A stretch of DNA of 64,000 bases from contig NZ_JBJQIK030000005.1 in the NCBI RefSeq assembly GCF_045984285.3, forward strand, positions 1-64,000. The letters are read 5' to 3'. Below are positions 46,721 to 55,653 of this stretch, in pieces; the first letter of the stretch is position 1; each line of letters opens with the position of its first letter. Origin of the DNA: Rugamonas sp045984285. Its GTDB lineage: Bacteria; Pseudomonadota; Gammaproteobacteria; Burkholderiales; Burkholderiaceae_D. The translations under genes and the position numbers were made by a program. Under the pieces are notes generated by a model. That model searched no databases, was not told the origin of the DNA, and saw only the letters and a list, made by a program, of their open reading frames with translations.

Positions 46721-47467
46721 ATGCTGATCTTTATGATGGTTTTGCTGTTTTCAACCGTTTGCGTGGCCGCCTGGTCGCTCCTGTTCCCGGACGGGCGCAC
46801 TGCATTGATTACTGCACTGGCAGGTTTCTTCCACTGCCCGCCATTGTTGCGGCGGCGCTGGCCCTGGATGTTCGGAGCAGTTGCATTAATCGTCATACCA
46901 CCAGTCGCTGTGCTGCTGGCCACGGGAGAAATGCGGCTGCCGGTCCCGGTGCCGCAGGCCGGTCCCGTCAACGAGCAGATTGCCGAAGCGCTGCGGGGAG
47001 AACAGCTTGCCGCCCCTGCCGCGCTCCCACCCGAGGTTTTCACCACCGCCGAGGTACAGCAGCAGCGTCCCCTGCTGGCGAATGCGAACCGGGACTGGGC
47101 GCTGCTTGAAGCGGAGTTCGCACAGCGTTTGCTGCGGGTGTTCCAGGTGATGCGCGAACGGCATGGCTACCAGATGGTGCTGCTGGAGGGCTTCCGCAGT
47201 CCTGAGCGGCAGAACCAGCTGGCGGATATGGGCAGCCATGTGACGGCAGCGCGCGCCTTCCAGAGCTATCACCAGCATGGACTGGCCGCCGATTGCGCTT
47301 TCGTCCGGGCAGGGCTCGTCATCATCAGCGAAAACGATCCCTGGGCCATGCGTGGCTATGAACTCTTTGGCCGCGTGGCTGGCGATGCGGGCCTTACCTG
47401 GGGCGGCAACTGGGCGATGCGCGATTTCGGCCACGCGGAACTGCGTAAGCCTGCCGAGCGTCGTTGA
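46721..47467 (+). CDS. M15-family peptidoglycan peptidase at the T6SS locus
   Basis: 248 residues. Two N-terminal hydrophobic segments (about 1-17 and 47-67) anchor it; the rest faces the periplasm. Zinc-site residues of M15 (VanY/CwlK type) peptidases are visible: SPERQNQLA, YHQHGLAADCAF (His and Asp) and TWGGNWAMRDFGHAEL (Trp-Gly-Gly, Asp, His). Such enzymes cut L-Ala-D-Glu or D-Ala-D-Ala bonds in peptidoglycan. The TagX wall hydrolase of Acinetobacter T6SS is a functional precedent for a peptidase that makes room for the machine. The start was set at MLIFMMVLL after a GGAG site; an ATG four codons earlier is possible. tssM follows after 73 bases. Confidence 0.83.
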   Translation: MLIFMMVLLFSTVCVAAWSLLFPDGRTALITALAGFFHCPPLLRRRWPWMFGAVALIVIPPVAVLLATGEMRLPVPVPQAGPVNEQIAEALRGEQLAAPAALPPEVFTTAEVQQQRPLLANANRDWALLEAEFAQRLLRVFQVMRERHGYQMVLLEGFRSPERQNQLADMGSHVTAARAFQSYHQHGLAADCAFVRAGLVIISENDPWAMRGYELFGRVAGDAGLTWGGNWAMRDFGHAELRKPAERR

Positions 47468-47540
47468 GCTCTGTCAACAGCGAGGCATAAGCTTGGTGGC
47501 ACCATCATCCGACCGCCTAAACGCCTCGGAGAACGATCCC

Positions 47541-50500
47541 ATGCTTCGTCGATTCTGGCTGTTTATCACCGATACCCGCAAGCTGGCACTGCTCGGCGTA
47601 TGCATCATGGCCACAGTTTTCCTTGTGGGCGCTGAACTGCTGGAGATTGCCTTGTCCTGGGCTCTCACTGCCATTGCTGCACTGTTCGTTGTCGCAGCCC
47701 TGGTATGGGCCGGGCGCCGCTGGCGGGCGACGCGCCGGGCGCGGCTCCTCGAAGCCGAAATCACCGCACCGGACAAGGAGCCGAACCAGCACGATATGGC
47801 GGTGGTACGCGATGGCATGCTGAAGGCTATTGCGACGATCAAGGGCTCCCGGCTGGGCATTGTGGCCGGGAAGCGTGCACTCTACGAGCTCCCCTGGCTG
47901 GTCGTCATCGGCAACCCGGCGGCGGGTAAAAGCAGTGCCATCATGCATTCAGGCCTGCAGTTCCCCTTCGCCGACAAAGTGGTGCAGGGCATTGGCGGCA
48001 CCCGGAATTGCGACTGGTTCTTTACGTCGGAAGGTATCCTGCTCGATACGGCGGGCCGCTACGCCGTGGAGGATGAGCACCGGCCGGAGTGGCACGGTTT
48101 TCTTGATCTGCTCAGGAAGTACCGTTCACGGGCGCCGGTCAATGGCATTGTGATCGCCGTCAGCATTGCGGAACTCCGCGCCGACGACGCCGATGCGGCA
48201 ATGCGCCTCGCCCGCAGCCTGCGTAAACGTGTGCAGGACCTGATCGAAAGGCTGCAGATCTTCGCGCCGGTCTATGTCATGTTCACCAAGGCCGACCTGA
48301 TTGCAGGCTTCACGGACTTCTTCGCGCCCTTTGAGCAGAGTGAGCGCGAACGTATTTGGGGCGCTACCATGCCATACCGGCGCAAGGCCGGCTGCAAGGA
48401 CGTACTGGACTTCTTCGACAGCGCTTTCGATGGTTTGCAGGAAGGGCTCAAGGAAACCGGCATCGCGAACCTGATGCAGCCGCACCGCGCACATTCAGCG
48501 ATACCGCCCGGCGTATTTACCTTCCCGCTCGAATTTTCCGCACTGCGGGTGCCGCTGCGCGCCTTCCTCGCGGTGCTGTTTGAAGACAATCCTTACCAGT
48601 TCAAACCCCTGTTCAGGGGCTTCTACTTCACCAGTGCGCTGCAGGAGGGCGAGGCGCCATGCGTCCAGTCGCGCCGTGTGGCCGATCGCTTCGCCCTGGA
48701 GCTGGCGGCCGACGGCCCGGCTGCGCAGAACCAGCACAGCTACTTCCTGCTGGACTTGTTCCGGAAAGTGCTGTTCGAAGACCAGCACCTTGTGTCGCAG
48801 TACTCGAGCCGGCGCTCCGTACGCCTGCAGTATGCCGGCCTGCTGTGCGGCGTGCTCCTTCTCGGCGGGCTGCTTGCCGGCTGGACCTGGTCCTACCTGG
48901 GCAACCGCGAGCTGATCGCCGGAGTACGGGCAGACGTCGGCAAGGCAGCACAATTGCAGAAAGGCCGGGTGGACCTGCAATCGCGGCTGGAAGCCCTGGT
49001 GATCATGCAGGACCGGCTTGAACAGCTGCAGGACTACCGCAGTGAGCGGCCGTGGGCACTGCGGTTCGGACTGTATCAGGGCGCAGAACTGGAGCAGAAA
49101 CTGCGTGCGGAATATCTCAGCGGCATGCGCGAGGTGATGCTGCTGCCCGTCGCCGCGTCGCTGGAGACGCAACTGCACGCGCTTACGCCAGATAGCGCAG
49201 CTGCCGCCGAAGAGGGCTACAACGCGCTGAAGACCTACCTGATGCTGGCCGAACCTGCGCGCGCGGAACAGGGCCAGTTGAACGACCAGCTAAGCCGCCA
49301 TTGGCGCCGCTGGCTGGAGGCGAACCGCGGCGCCATGCCGCGCGAGCAGCTGATCCGCAGCGCGGAGCGGCTGATGACCTTCTATGCCGCCCAGGCCGGT
49401 GCACCGGATATGCCGCATGTCGACAACAAGCTGGCGCTGGTGGAGGCTGCGCGGGAGAAGTTGCGCCAGGCGGCGAACGGCATGCCGGCACGCGAACGGG
49501 TGTACAGCGAGATCCGCGCGCGCGCCAATACGCGCTTCCCATCAATGACGGTGGCAAGAATTGTCGGCGAGCAAGACCGCGATCTGCTGACCGGCAGCCA
49601 CGCCGTGCCGGGCGCTTTTACGCGCGAAGCATGGGAGGGCTTCGTCCAGCGTGCTATCGCGGATGCTGCATCGAGGGAAACGCAGAGCGCCGATTGGGTG
49701 CTCAAGACCGCGGGCAAGGAAGACCTGACCCTGAGCGGCAGCCCGCAGCAGATTCAGGCCGCACTGACCGATATGTACAAGGCTGACTACGCGCGCGAAT
49801 GGCAGAGGTTCTTGCAGGGCGTGTCGGTACACGAAATGAAAGGCTTCAGTGAGGCCGTGAAGGCGATGAACCGGCTCGGCGATCCGCAGCTGTCACCGCT
49901 GGCGAAAGTGCTGCAGGCGATACATACGCAAACCGCCTGGGACAATCCTTCCATTGCCAACGCTCAAATGCAGCAGGCGCAGGCGGGCTTCATCAACTGG
50001 TTCAAGTCCCGCGTGCTGCGCATCACGCCGCCCGTGAACGTCAACATACAGCTGGATTCAGGAAAATTTGATAAGCCGATGGGCCCCGTGGGCCGCGAGT
50101 TCTCGGCGCTGGCAAAGCTGGTCGGCAGCGGGCAGCCCGGCCTGATGCAGTCCTACCTGGAGGCTTTGTCGCGCCTGCGCGGCCGCCTCAATACGCTGCG
50201 CAACCAGGGCGATCCCGGACCGGGCGCGCGCCAGTTCATGCAGCAGACGCTGGAGGGCCACGGCTCGGAGCTGGCGGACGCCCTGCGGCTGGTGGACGAA
50301 CAGATGATGGCCGGGATGAGTGACAGCCAGCGGCAGGCGATCCGGCCCATCCTGGTGCGGCCCCTGATGCAGGTGTTCGCCGTTATCGTGCGCCCGGCCG
50401 AAGCGGAACTGAACAAGACCTGGCTGGCGCAGGTCTATGAACCCTTCCAGCGTTCGCTGGCGCAGAAATTCCCCTTCGACGGCAGTGCGCGGGTGGAAGC

Positions 50501-51119
50501 GAGTGCGGCCGAGATTGCGCAGATATTCGGCCCTGCAGGCGCCGTCGCGAAATTCGCGGATGCGGCGCTTGGGCCGCTGGTGGTGCGGCGCGGCGATGTT
50601 GTCACGCCGCGCACCTGGGGCGATATGGGCATTACGCTGCAGCCCGCGGCATTGCGCCAGTTTCCGGCGTGGATGTCGCCCGACGGCGTCAGCGCGCAGG
50701 CGGGCAGCCAGACGGTGTTCCAGATCCTGCCCGGTGCGGCGAGCAATGCGCAGGAATACACGCTGGAGATCGATGGCCAGCTGCTGCGTCACCGCAATGC
50801 CGCCGCGCAGTGGACGAATATGACGCATCCGGGACCGAACGGCGCGGCAGGGGCGCGCATCAGCGCTATTGGCATGGACGGCCGCAGCATCGACCTGTTC
50901 AACGAGGCGGGCGAGGGCGGACTGGGGAGAATGATCGAAGCGGCGGCAAAGACGCGAAAGGACGGCGGCATGCATGAGCTGAAGTGGAGCGGAGGCGGCG
51001 TGACGGTAAGCGTTGCGCTGCGCATCATCAGCAGTCCTGCGTCCGAACCGGATAGGGCACGGGAGCCAGGTTTCCGCAATATGCGGCTGCCGGAGAGCAT
51101 TGCAGGAGGCGCGCCATGA
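47541..51119 (+). CDS. tssM: T6SS membrane-complex protein TssM (IcmF)
   Basis: 1192 residues, normal for the family. Two N-terminal membrane segments (about 14-30 and 36-57), a cytoplasmic P-loop domain with Walker A GNPAAGKSS (124-132) and LLDTAGRY, a third membrane segment (about 430-455), then a large periplasmic region with IcmF-related and C-terminal domains. TssM forms the trans-envelope channel with TssL. Walker A is intact. The start MLRRFWLFITDTRK follows GGAGAACGATCCC; a longer frame overlapping the M15 gene was rejected. The stop overlaps tagF by four bases. Confidence 0.96.
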   Translation: MLRRFWLFITDTRKLALLGVCIMATVFLVGAELLEIALSWALTAIAALFVVAALVWAGRRWRATRRARLLEAEITAPDKEPNQHDMAVVRDGMLKAIATIKGSRLGIVAGKRALYELPWLVVIGNPAAGKSSAIMHSGLQFPFADKVVQGIGGTRNCDWFFTSEGILLDTAGRYAVEDEHRPEWHGFLDLLRKYRSRAPVNGIVIAVSIAELRADDADAAMRLARSLRKRVQDLIERLQIFAPVYVMFTKADLIAGFTDFFAPFEQSERERIWGATMPYRRKAGCKDVLDFFDSAFDGLQEGLKETGIANLMQPHRAHSAIPPGVFTFPLEFSALRVPLRAFLAVLFEDNPYQFKPLFRGFYFTSALQEGEAPCVQSRRVADRFALELAADGPAAQNQHSYFLLDLFRKVLFEDQHLVSQYSSRRSVRLQYAGLLCGVLLLGGLLAGWTWSYLGNRELIAGVRADVGKAAQLQKGRVDLQSRLEALVIMQDRLEQLQDYRSERPWALRFGLYQGAELEQKLRAEYLSGMREVMLLPVAASLETQLHALTPDSAAAAEEGYNALKTYLMLAEPARAEQGQLNDQLSRHWRRWLEANRGAMPREQLIRSAERLMTFYAAQAGAPDMPHVDNKLALVEAAREKLRQAANGMPARERVYSEIRARANTRFPSMTVARIVGEQDRDLLTGSHAVPGAFTREAWEGFVQRAIADAASRETQSADWVLKTAGKEDLTLSGSPQQIQAALTDMYKADYAREWQRFLQGVSVHEMKGFSEAVKAMNRLGDPQLSPLAKVLQAIHTQTAWDNPSIANAQMQQAQAGFINWFKSRVLRITPPVNVNIQLDSGKFDKPMGPVGREFSALAKLVGSGQPGLMQSYLEALSRLRGRLNTLRNQGDPGPGARQFMQQTLEGHGSELADALRLVDEQMMAGMSDSQRQAIRPILVRPLMQVFAVIVRPAEAELNKTWLAQVYEPFQRSLAQKFPFDGSARVEASAAEIAQIFGPAGAVAKFADAALGPLVVRRGDVVTPRTWGDMGITLQPAALRQFPAWMSPDGVSAQAGSQTVFQILPGAASNAQEYTLEIDGQLLRHRNAAAQWTNMTHPGPNGAAGARISAIGMDGRSIDLFNEAGEGGLGRMIEAAAKTRKDGGMHELKWSGGGVTVSVALRIISSPASEPDRAREPGFRNMRLPESIAGGAP

Positions 51120-52033
51120 AGCCCGACCAGCTGCTCCGCGTCGCTTATTTTGGCAAGCTCCCGTCGCGGCCGGATTTTGTGAAAGGCGGCGACCATCACC
51201 AGCTGAGTGCCTTGCTGGACGAGTGGATCGCGGCCACCATGGCCGCACTGGCGGCGAATCCGCGCTGGAAACAGCACTACGACGCCTTCGAGCCGATGGA
51301 CTTTGCCTTTGTCGGTCCGCGCAGCGCCCACGCCATTGCGGGCCACCTGCGCACCAGTTCGGACCAGTCGCTGCGGCGTTTCCCCTTCGTTTTGATGACG
51401 GTGATCGAAGTGGACTGCCGCAAGCGCCTGCTGTCCGATTATCCGCAGCTGTTCTCGGCATTCTGGGACGATGCCAGCCGGGCGGCGGCCCTCAGCCGCG
51501 AGCTGGCGGCAGCGCTGGCGGTATCCGGCAGTGCCCCGGAAGCGGCGCCCGACCTGGCTGCGCTGGAGCAACTGCTGGGCGCAGGCGGGCGGCGCTTCAG
51601 TGTGCGCGGCATCATGATGGGCATTGGCCTGCTGCTGCAGCCTTTCCGCTGGAGCGGTTCCCAGCGCCTGGACCGCAGCATCGTGCTACCGCTGCCGCAG
51701 GAGCCGGCGGCGCAGAACGGCACGGCGGCTTTCTGGCTGTCTCTGATTGCGCCCTTTGTGCGGGATGCGGAGGTGGAGCTTGCCCTGTTCCTGACGCGCC
51801 GCGGCGGGCGGCCGGTGCTGGCCGTGAGTTTTTCGGGTGCGTCGCCATCCGCGCTGCAGGCAATGATTGATCCTGAATTCGCAGCGCAGCACCAGATTAC
51901 CTTTGACGATACGGCCTGGGTTGACGAGATGATCCGGCAGGACGGCGCGGTGCTGCGCCTGGGGGCCTGCCTGGAGCAGGGCAGCCTGTCGCTGCAGGCC
52001 GCCCGCCAGGTTTTCCTTGACACTTTTGCCTGA
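51116..52033 (+). CDS. tagF: T6SS accessory protein TagF
   Basis: 305 residues. The N-terminus AYFGKLPSRPDFVKGG and DFAFVGPRSAHAIAGHL identify the TagF/ImpM family. In Pseudomonas, TagF represses T6SS assembly after translation until a signal relieves it, through the Fha protein; no Fha/PpkA/PppA gene is in this window. It overlaps tssM, a common arrangement. Confidence 0.92.
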   Translation: MKPDQLLRVAYFGKLPSRPDFVKGGDHHQLSALLDEWIAATMAALAANPRWKQHYDAFEPMDFAFVGPRSAHAIAGHLRTSSDQSLRRFPFVLMTVIEVDCRKRLLSDYPQLFSAFWDDASRAAALSRELAAALAVSGSAPEAAPDLAALEQLLGAGGRRFSVRGIMMGIGLLLQPFRWSGSQRLDRSIVLPLPQEPAAQNGTAAFWLSLIAPFVRDAEVELALFLTRRGGRPVLAVSFSGASPSALQAMIDPEFAAQHQITFDDTAWVDEMIRQDGAVLRLGACLEQGSLSLQAARQVFLDTFA

Positions 52034-52045
52034 AACGGAGGCCAT

Positions 52046-52792
52046 ATGCGCTCATGCCTGCTGCTCCTGATGTTTGCGTGCTGCCTGTGCCATGCACAGC
52101 CTGGAGAGAAGGTCGTGGCCAGCGGCGTGGTGCCGGATGAGGCGAGCAAGGCGATGCTGCTGGCACGCCTGCGCGAACTCTATGGCGCCGGGCGGGTTGT
52201 CGACCAGATCTCGATCGGCAATGTGGTGCTGCCGGCGAGCTGGAGCGCCAGCGTACAGAACCTGATTCAGCCGAATCTCAAGGTGATCTCGAAGGGCCAG
52301 TTGTCGGTGGAAGGGAACAGCGTCGGTATCCGCGGCGAGGTCGCCAACGAGGCGCAGCGCCAGCAGATTGCGAGCGACATGGCTGCGGTGCTGAATCCAA
52401 GCTACGTGGTGCGCAACGGTCTGCGCGTGGGCGGAAGCCAGCAGCTGCTGGACGCGGCGCTGGGCAAGCGGATTATCGAGTTTGAAACGGCGCAGGCGGT
52501 GCTCAGGCCTTCCGGCCAGAAGATACTTGACGAGATGGTGCTTGCACTGGGCAAGGTGAAGGGGCGCAAGGTGGAAGTCATCGGTCACACCGACAATACC
52601 GGTGCAAGGGAAGGCAACCTGGGCCTCAGTCTGGCGCGCGCGGAGGCGGTGCGCACTTACCTGATCCAGCGCGGCGTCATGCCCGACATGATCAGCGTGG
52701 CAGGCTTCGGGCCGGACCGGCCCGTTGCGGAGAATGCGAGCGATGAAGGCCGCGCACGGAACCGGCGTATCGAGTTCCGCATTGCGGACTAG
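52046..52792 (+). CDS. OmpA-domain protein of the T6SS locus
   Basis: 248 residues. Signal peptide (about 1-17, LLLLMFACCLCHA), a BON-like middle region and a C-terminal OmpA peptidoglycan-binding domain with VIGHTDNTGAREGNLGLSLA, AVRTYLIQRGV and EGRARNRRIEFRI. It probably binds cell wall. The TssL encoded next door has no OmpA domain, so this protein may supply the wall anchor as TagL does elsewhere (inference). It starts 12 bases after tagF; its stop directly abuts the convergent tssL stop. Confidence 0.85.
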   Translation: MRSCLLLLMFACCLCHAQPGEKVVASGVVPDEASKAMLLARLRELYGAGRVVDQISIGNVVLPASWSASVQNLIQPNLKVISKGQLSVEGNSVGIRGEVANEAQRQQIASDMAAVLNPSYVVRNGLRVGGSQQLLDAALGKRIIEFETAQAVLRPSGQKILDEMVLALGKVKGRKVEVIGHTDNTGAREGNLGLSLARAEAVRTYLIQRGVMPDMISVAGFGPDRPVAENASDEGRARNRRIEFRIAD

Positions 52793-53569
52793 TTATGGCA
52801 GCGTGAGGTAGAAGCTGGCCGCCCTCGGCGGCAGCTTCACGATGCCGTCATAAGCGGCGAGGCCGGCCTGGGCCTCCCGCGCGAGCGAGGCCCGCAAGCC
52901 GCCAAATACGCCAAGACTGACCAGCAGGAACAGGGCGCCCAGTGTCCACAGCGGCGTGGTGCTGCGCAGGCGGTGTACGATCTGGTCCGGCCGGGCCGCC
53001 TGCGGCGCAAAGCCCTTGCTCTTGCCCTTGATATGCGCAATCTCGTCGCCCAGGCGAGCGGTCAGGTAGGCCAGCCGGTCCGCGCCGTCCAGGGCGTACT
53101 TGCCGCGGAAGCCCAGCAGCAGGCACAGATGGAATACCTGGAGCGCCTGCAGCCGGGCAGTGGCCTTGCTGCGCAAGGTCTCCAGCCGGTCGAAGAAGTG
53201 TTCGCCAGCCAGCTGGTCGCCAAAGATCTCCAGCTGCAGCGGCCTGCGCTCCCATGCCGAGCGTATCTCGAAATCCGACATCAGGATGATTTCGTCGAGC
53301 GCCGCGCACCAGGCGTATTTCGCCGCATCGATATCTTCACCGTGGGCGTGCAAGCCGCGCGCCTCGCGCTCGAACCCATGCAGGAAAGCTGTCACGTTTT
53401 CCTTGAAATGGCCGATTTCCGGAGGCCGTGCACCACGCTTCAGCAGGAACAGCAGGTGGAAGCCTTCCTGCATCAGGTCCAGCAGGGAATGGACGCGGGC
53501 CCTGTCCGCCCCCGTGGGCTGGTCGCCGAACAGGGCGGGCGCCGCGCGGCGTTCAACCCGGGCATTCAT
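52793..53569 (-). CDS. tssL: T6SS membrane protein TssL (DotU family)
   Basis: 258 residues. The cytoplasmic DotU domain has VHSLLDLMQEGFHLLFLLKR, YAWCAALDEIILMS and LGFRGKYALDG, and one C-terminal membrane segment (about 208-228, TLGALFLLVSLGVFGGL) is followed by a short periplasmic tail without a peptidoglycan-binding domain. TssL binds TssM and the baseplate. Its start overlaps the tssK stop by four bases. Confidence 0.95.
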   Translation of the reverse strand: MNARVERRAAPALFGDQPTGADRARVHSLLDLMQEGFHLLFLLKRGARPPEIGHFKENVTAFLHGFEREARGLHAHGEDIDAAKYAWCAALDEIILMSDFEIRSAWERRPLQLEIFGDQLAGEHFFDRLETLRSKATARLQALQVFHLCLLLGFRGKYALDGADRLAYLTARLGDEIAHIKGKSKGFAPQAARPDQIVHRLRSTTPLWTLGALFLLVSLGVFGGLRASLAREAQAGLAAYDGIVKLPPRAASFYLTLP

Positions 53570-54906
53570 GCTGTCACCGCCAGCAGTTCGAGCCGCAGGT
53601 CGCGTATGCCGGCGGGCACGTAGACCGATATCGACTGCGCCTTCAGCATCTGTTCATACAGCACGCCGCGTGCTTCCAGCGCAAAGTAGCAGGTCTCCGG
53701 CCGCAGCGGGATGGCGGCAGGCACCTGCGCGGCGTGCACCAGGCGTACGCCGGGCATCGCCGACAGCACGCATTTTTCTACGTCGTCCGGAGCGCCGGCC
53801 TTGACGCGCAAGGGCACCGCCTCGATCAGCTCCAGCAGCGGCATGGCGGCGCTCAGCGCCAGGTAAAGCGTCGTGTTGCCATCGATTTTTCCGGAATCGA
53901 GCTTGCCGAGATGGTAGCAGGGCTTCTCCTCGCTTAGCGCAATAGCGAAATAGCGGGCCGATATCACGGTGTCGAGCAGGTCGCGGATAACGCTGTCGAG
54001 CTCTTCGAAGCCGGGACCCGGATCGCCGTGTTCGTAGGCCGGAAGGCTGGCGAGATGATAGCTGCGGGAATAGGTCATCAGCGACCCCGCCAGCGTCAGC
54101 ATGGTTTCGAACAGCCGTTCCGGATGCAGCCCAGGATGGCGAAGGTAGTGCAGCAGTGTGGCGGCGGAAGTGCTGACGGAGTGCAGCAGCCAGAACGCCG
54201 AGACGTCGCCGGAGCGGAACTCGATCACATTGCGGCTCGGCTCCCGCATATGGCCTTGCAGCGCATTGGTCTTGGCCTGCAGCGCATCCATCAGCTGCTC
54301 CAGGCGCTGCTGCAGCCACGGCGAGCTGCCGATGGTAAGGCATGGCGCGAGGAAGTGCGCGTCCATTTCGAAGCCGCCGGACACAGAACGGCGCAGCCTT
54401 GCCACAGGCAGGCACTCGAAGCTGCCGCGCGGCTCAAGCTGCGACAGCAGGCGCGGCGTCTTGCGCAGGTAGGTCAGCTCCGTGCTGGCGGCGCTGGTGA
54501 ACAGGTCCGGCGTGTCCGCTTCATCGCGCACGTAGCGGCAGGCAGCCGGGGAATCGCCGGGAAGGTTGCTGGCGTCGCGCGTCAGGGCGGGCAAGGCGAG
54601 ATGGAAGGTCAGTTCCTGCACATCCGGTGGCAGCGCAGCGAGATCGATGGGCGGAGGCAGCGCATCGGCGGCGGGCGCGTCGATCACTTCGCCATCGCGC
54701 AATACCGCGTTCACCCGGTGCACGCGCAGGACATTATTCCGCAGGCCCGCATGGTCCCACTCGATGCCGAGCAGTCCCCATGGCCAGGGATGCAGTGCGT
54801 GCACCACGCGCTGCAGCCTTGTCTCGTGATAGTAGTCCTGCTGCTGGAAGTGTTGCGGCCGGAGGAAAAGCCCTTCGGACCAGAGTACCTTTGCGGGGAA
54901 TCCCAT
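53566..54906 (-). CDS. tssK: T6SS baseplate protein TssK
   Basis: 446 residues, the normal length. It begins VLWSEGLFLRPQHFQQQDYY, the family hallmark, and includes VARLRRSVSGGFEMDAHF and LDSGKIDGNTTLYLAL. TssK connects the TssE/F/G wedge to the TssL-TssM complex. It is the first gene of a two-gene minus-strand unit with tssL, divergent from the TPR lipoprotein gene across 163 bases that must hold both promoters; no sigma-54 site or clear -10/-35 pair was found there. Confidence 0.96.
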   Translation of the reverse strand: MGFPAKVLWSEGLFLRPQHFQQQDYYHETRLQRVVHALHPWPWGLLGIEWDHAGLRNNVLRVHRVNAVLRDGEVIDAPAADALPPPIDLAALPPDVQELTFHLALPALTRDASNLPGDSPAACRYVRDEADTPDLFTSAASTELTYLRKTPRLLSQLEPRGSFECLPVARLRRSVSGGFEMDAHFLAPCLTIGSSPWLQQRLEQLMDALQAKTNALQGHMREPSRNVIEFRSGDVSAFWLLHSVSTSAATLLHYLRHPGLHPERLFETMLTLAGSLMTYSRSYHLASLPAYEHGDPGPGFEELDSVIRDLLDTVISARYFAIALSEEKPCYHLGKLDSGKIDGNTTLYLALSAAMPLLELIEAVPLRVKAGAPDDVEKCVLSAMPGVRLVHAAQVPAAIPLRPETCYFALEARGVLYEQMLKAQSISVYVPAGIRDLRLELLAVTA

Positions 54907-55069
54907 ATTCTCACCGGTTCAATGGTTTGTGCGGATGTCCATTAAACCGAAGCAGCTCGCCGCTGCATTTGCGGCGACGCAAGCGCGGCATGCTGTTTTG
55001 TTCCAACGCAACAGCTCCCTGTGGCATCGCTTCAATAATGGCCTCCATTCATTCGCAGGGGAGGGTTCG

Positions 55070-55645
55070 ATGAAACGATCAGTGATTGGAACGTGCATTT
55101 GCGCTTTGCTGCTGAGCGCTTGCGCGACGGACGCGCCGGTGCAGCGTGTGGAGAAGATGGTCAAGATAACGCTGGAACAGCACCTCGCGGAGGCGGAACG
55201 CAATGCTGCCAGCGGCCAGAAGGAAAAGGCCATCGCCGGCCTGCGCGCCGCGGCGGAAGCGTATCCGGCCGAGAAGTCGCCATGGCTGCAGATGGCGCAG
55301 ATGGAGTTCGAGCGTGGCAGCTACGGCGATGCGATCGGCCATGCTCTGGAAGCGCTGGAGCGTGATCCGGCCGACCGCCAGGGCAACAGCATCGTGGCGG
55401 TCAGCGGCCTGCGCCTGTCGACAAAGGCGCTGGCTGACCTGAGCCTGCAGAATAACCTGGGCGGCAACCTGAAAACCGAAGCGCAGGAACTGGCGAACCT
55501 GCTGCGCGTAAGCCTTGGCGAAGAAATCCTGGTACCGCAGCCTGCACGCAAGGCGCCGGTACGCAAGGCTGCCGGCGGCGCAGCCGTACGCAAGGCAGCG
55601 CCCGGCCAGGGCGGCGGCAGCGATCCGTTCAGCGCACTCAAATAG
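55070..55645 (+). CDS. TPR lipoprotein of the T6SS locus
   Basis: 191 residues. A lipoprotein signal ends in ALLLSACATD (Cys about residue 18); two or three TPR-like helix pairs follow (about 40-120: AERNAASGQKEKAIAGLRAA, WLQMAQMEFERGSYGDAIGH), then a Lys/Ala/Pro-rich basic tail (PARKAPVRKAAGGAAVRKAA). It resembles the TagM-type TPR lipoprotein upstream of tssB in Burkholderia clusters. It is not TssJ, whose fold is a beta-sandwich. It may still link the machine to the outer membrane. The start follows a GGGGAGGG site. tssB begins eight bases after its stop. Confidence 0.83.
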   Translation: MKRSVIGTCICALLLSACATDAPVQRVEKMVKITLEQHLAEAERNAASGQKEKAIAGLRAAAEAYPAEKSPWLQMAQMEFERGSYGDAIGHALEALERDPADRQGNSIVAVSGLRLSTKALADLSLQNNLGGNLKTEAQELANLLRVSLGEEILVPQPARKAPVRKAAGGAAVRKAAPGQGGGSDPFSALK

Positions 55646-55653
55646 GAGGGACC

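Noticed and set aside
46012..47046. Longer version of the Cys-rich protein starting at 47046
   Set aside because: It would overlap the M15 peptidase gene antisense, and its extra N-terminal part has no coding character. The GTG with GGAGG at 46596 fits better.
54907..55069. Sigma-54 promoter in the tssK/TPR lipoprotein divergent region
   Set aside because: No GG-N10-GC pair with surrounding TGGCA/TTGC consensus was found on inspection.
55070..55645. Identification of the T6SS lipoprotein as TssJ
   Set aside because: It is helical and TPR-like with a basic tail, whereas TssJ is a small beta-sandwich; only the lipobox is shared.
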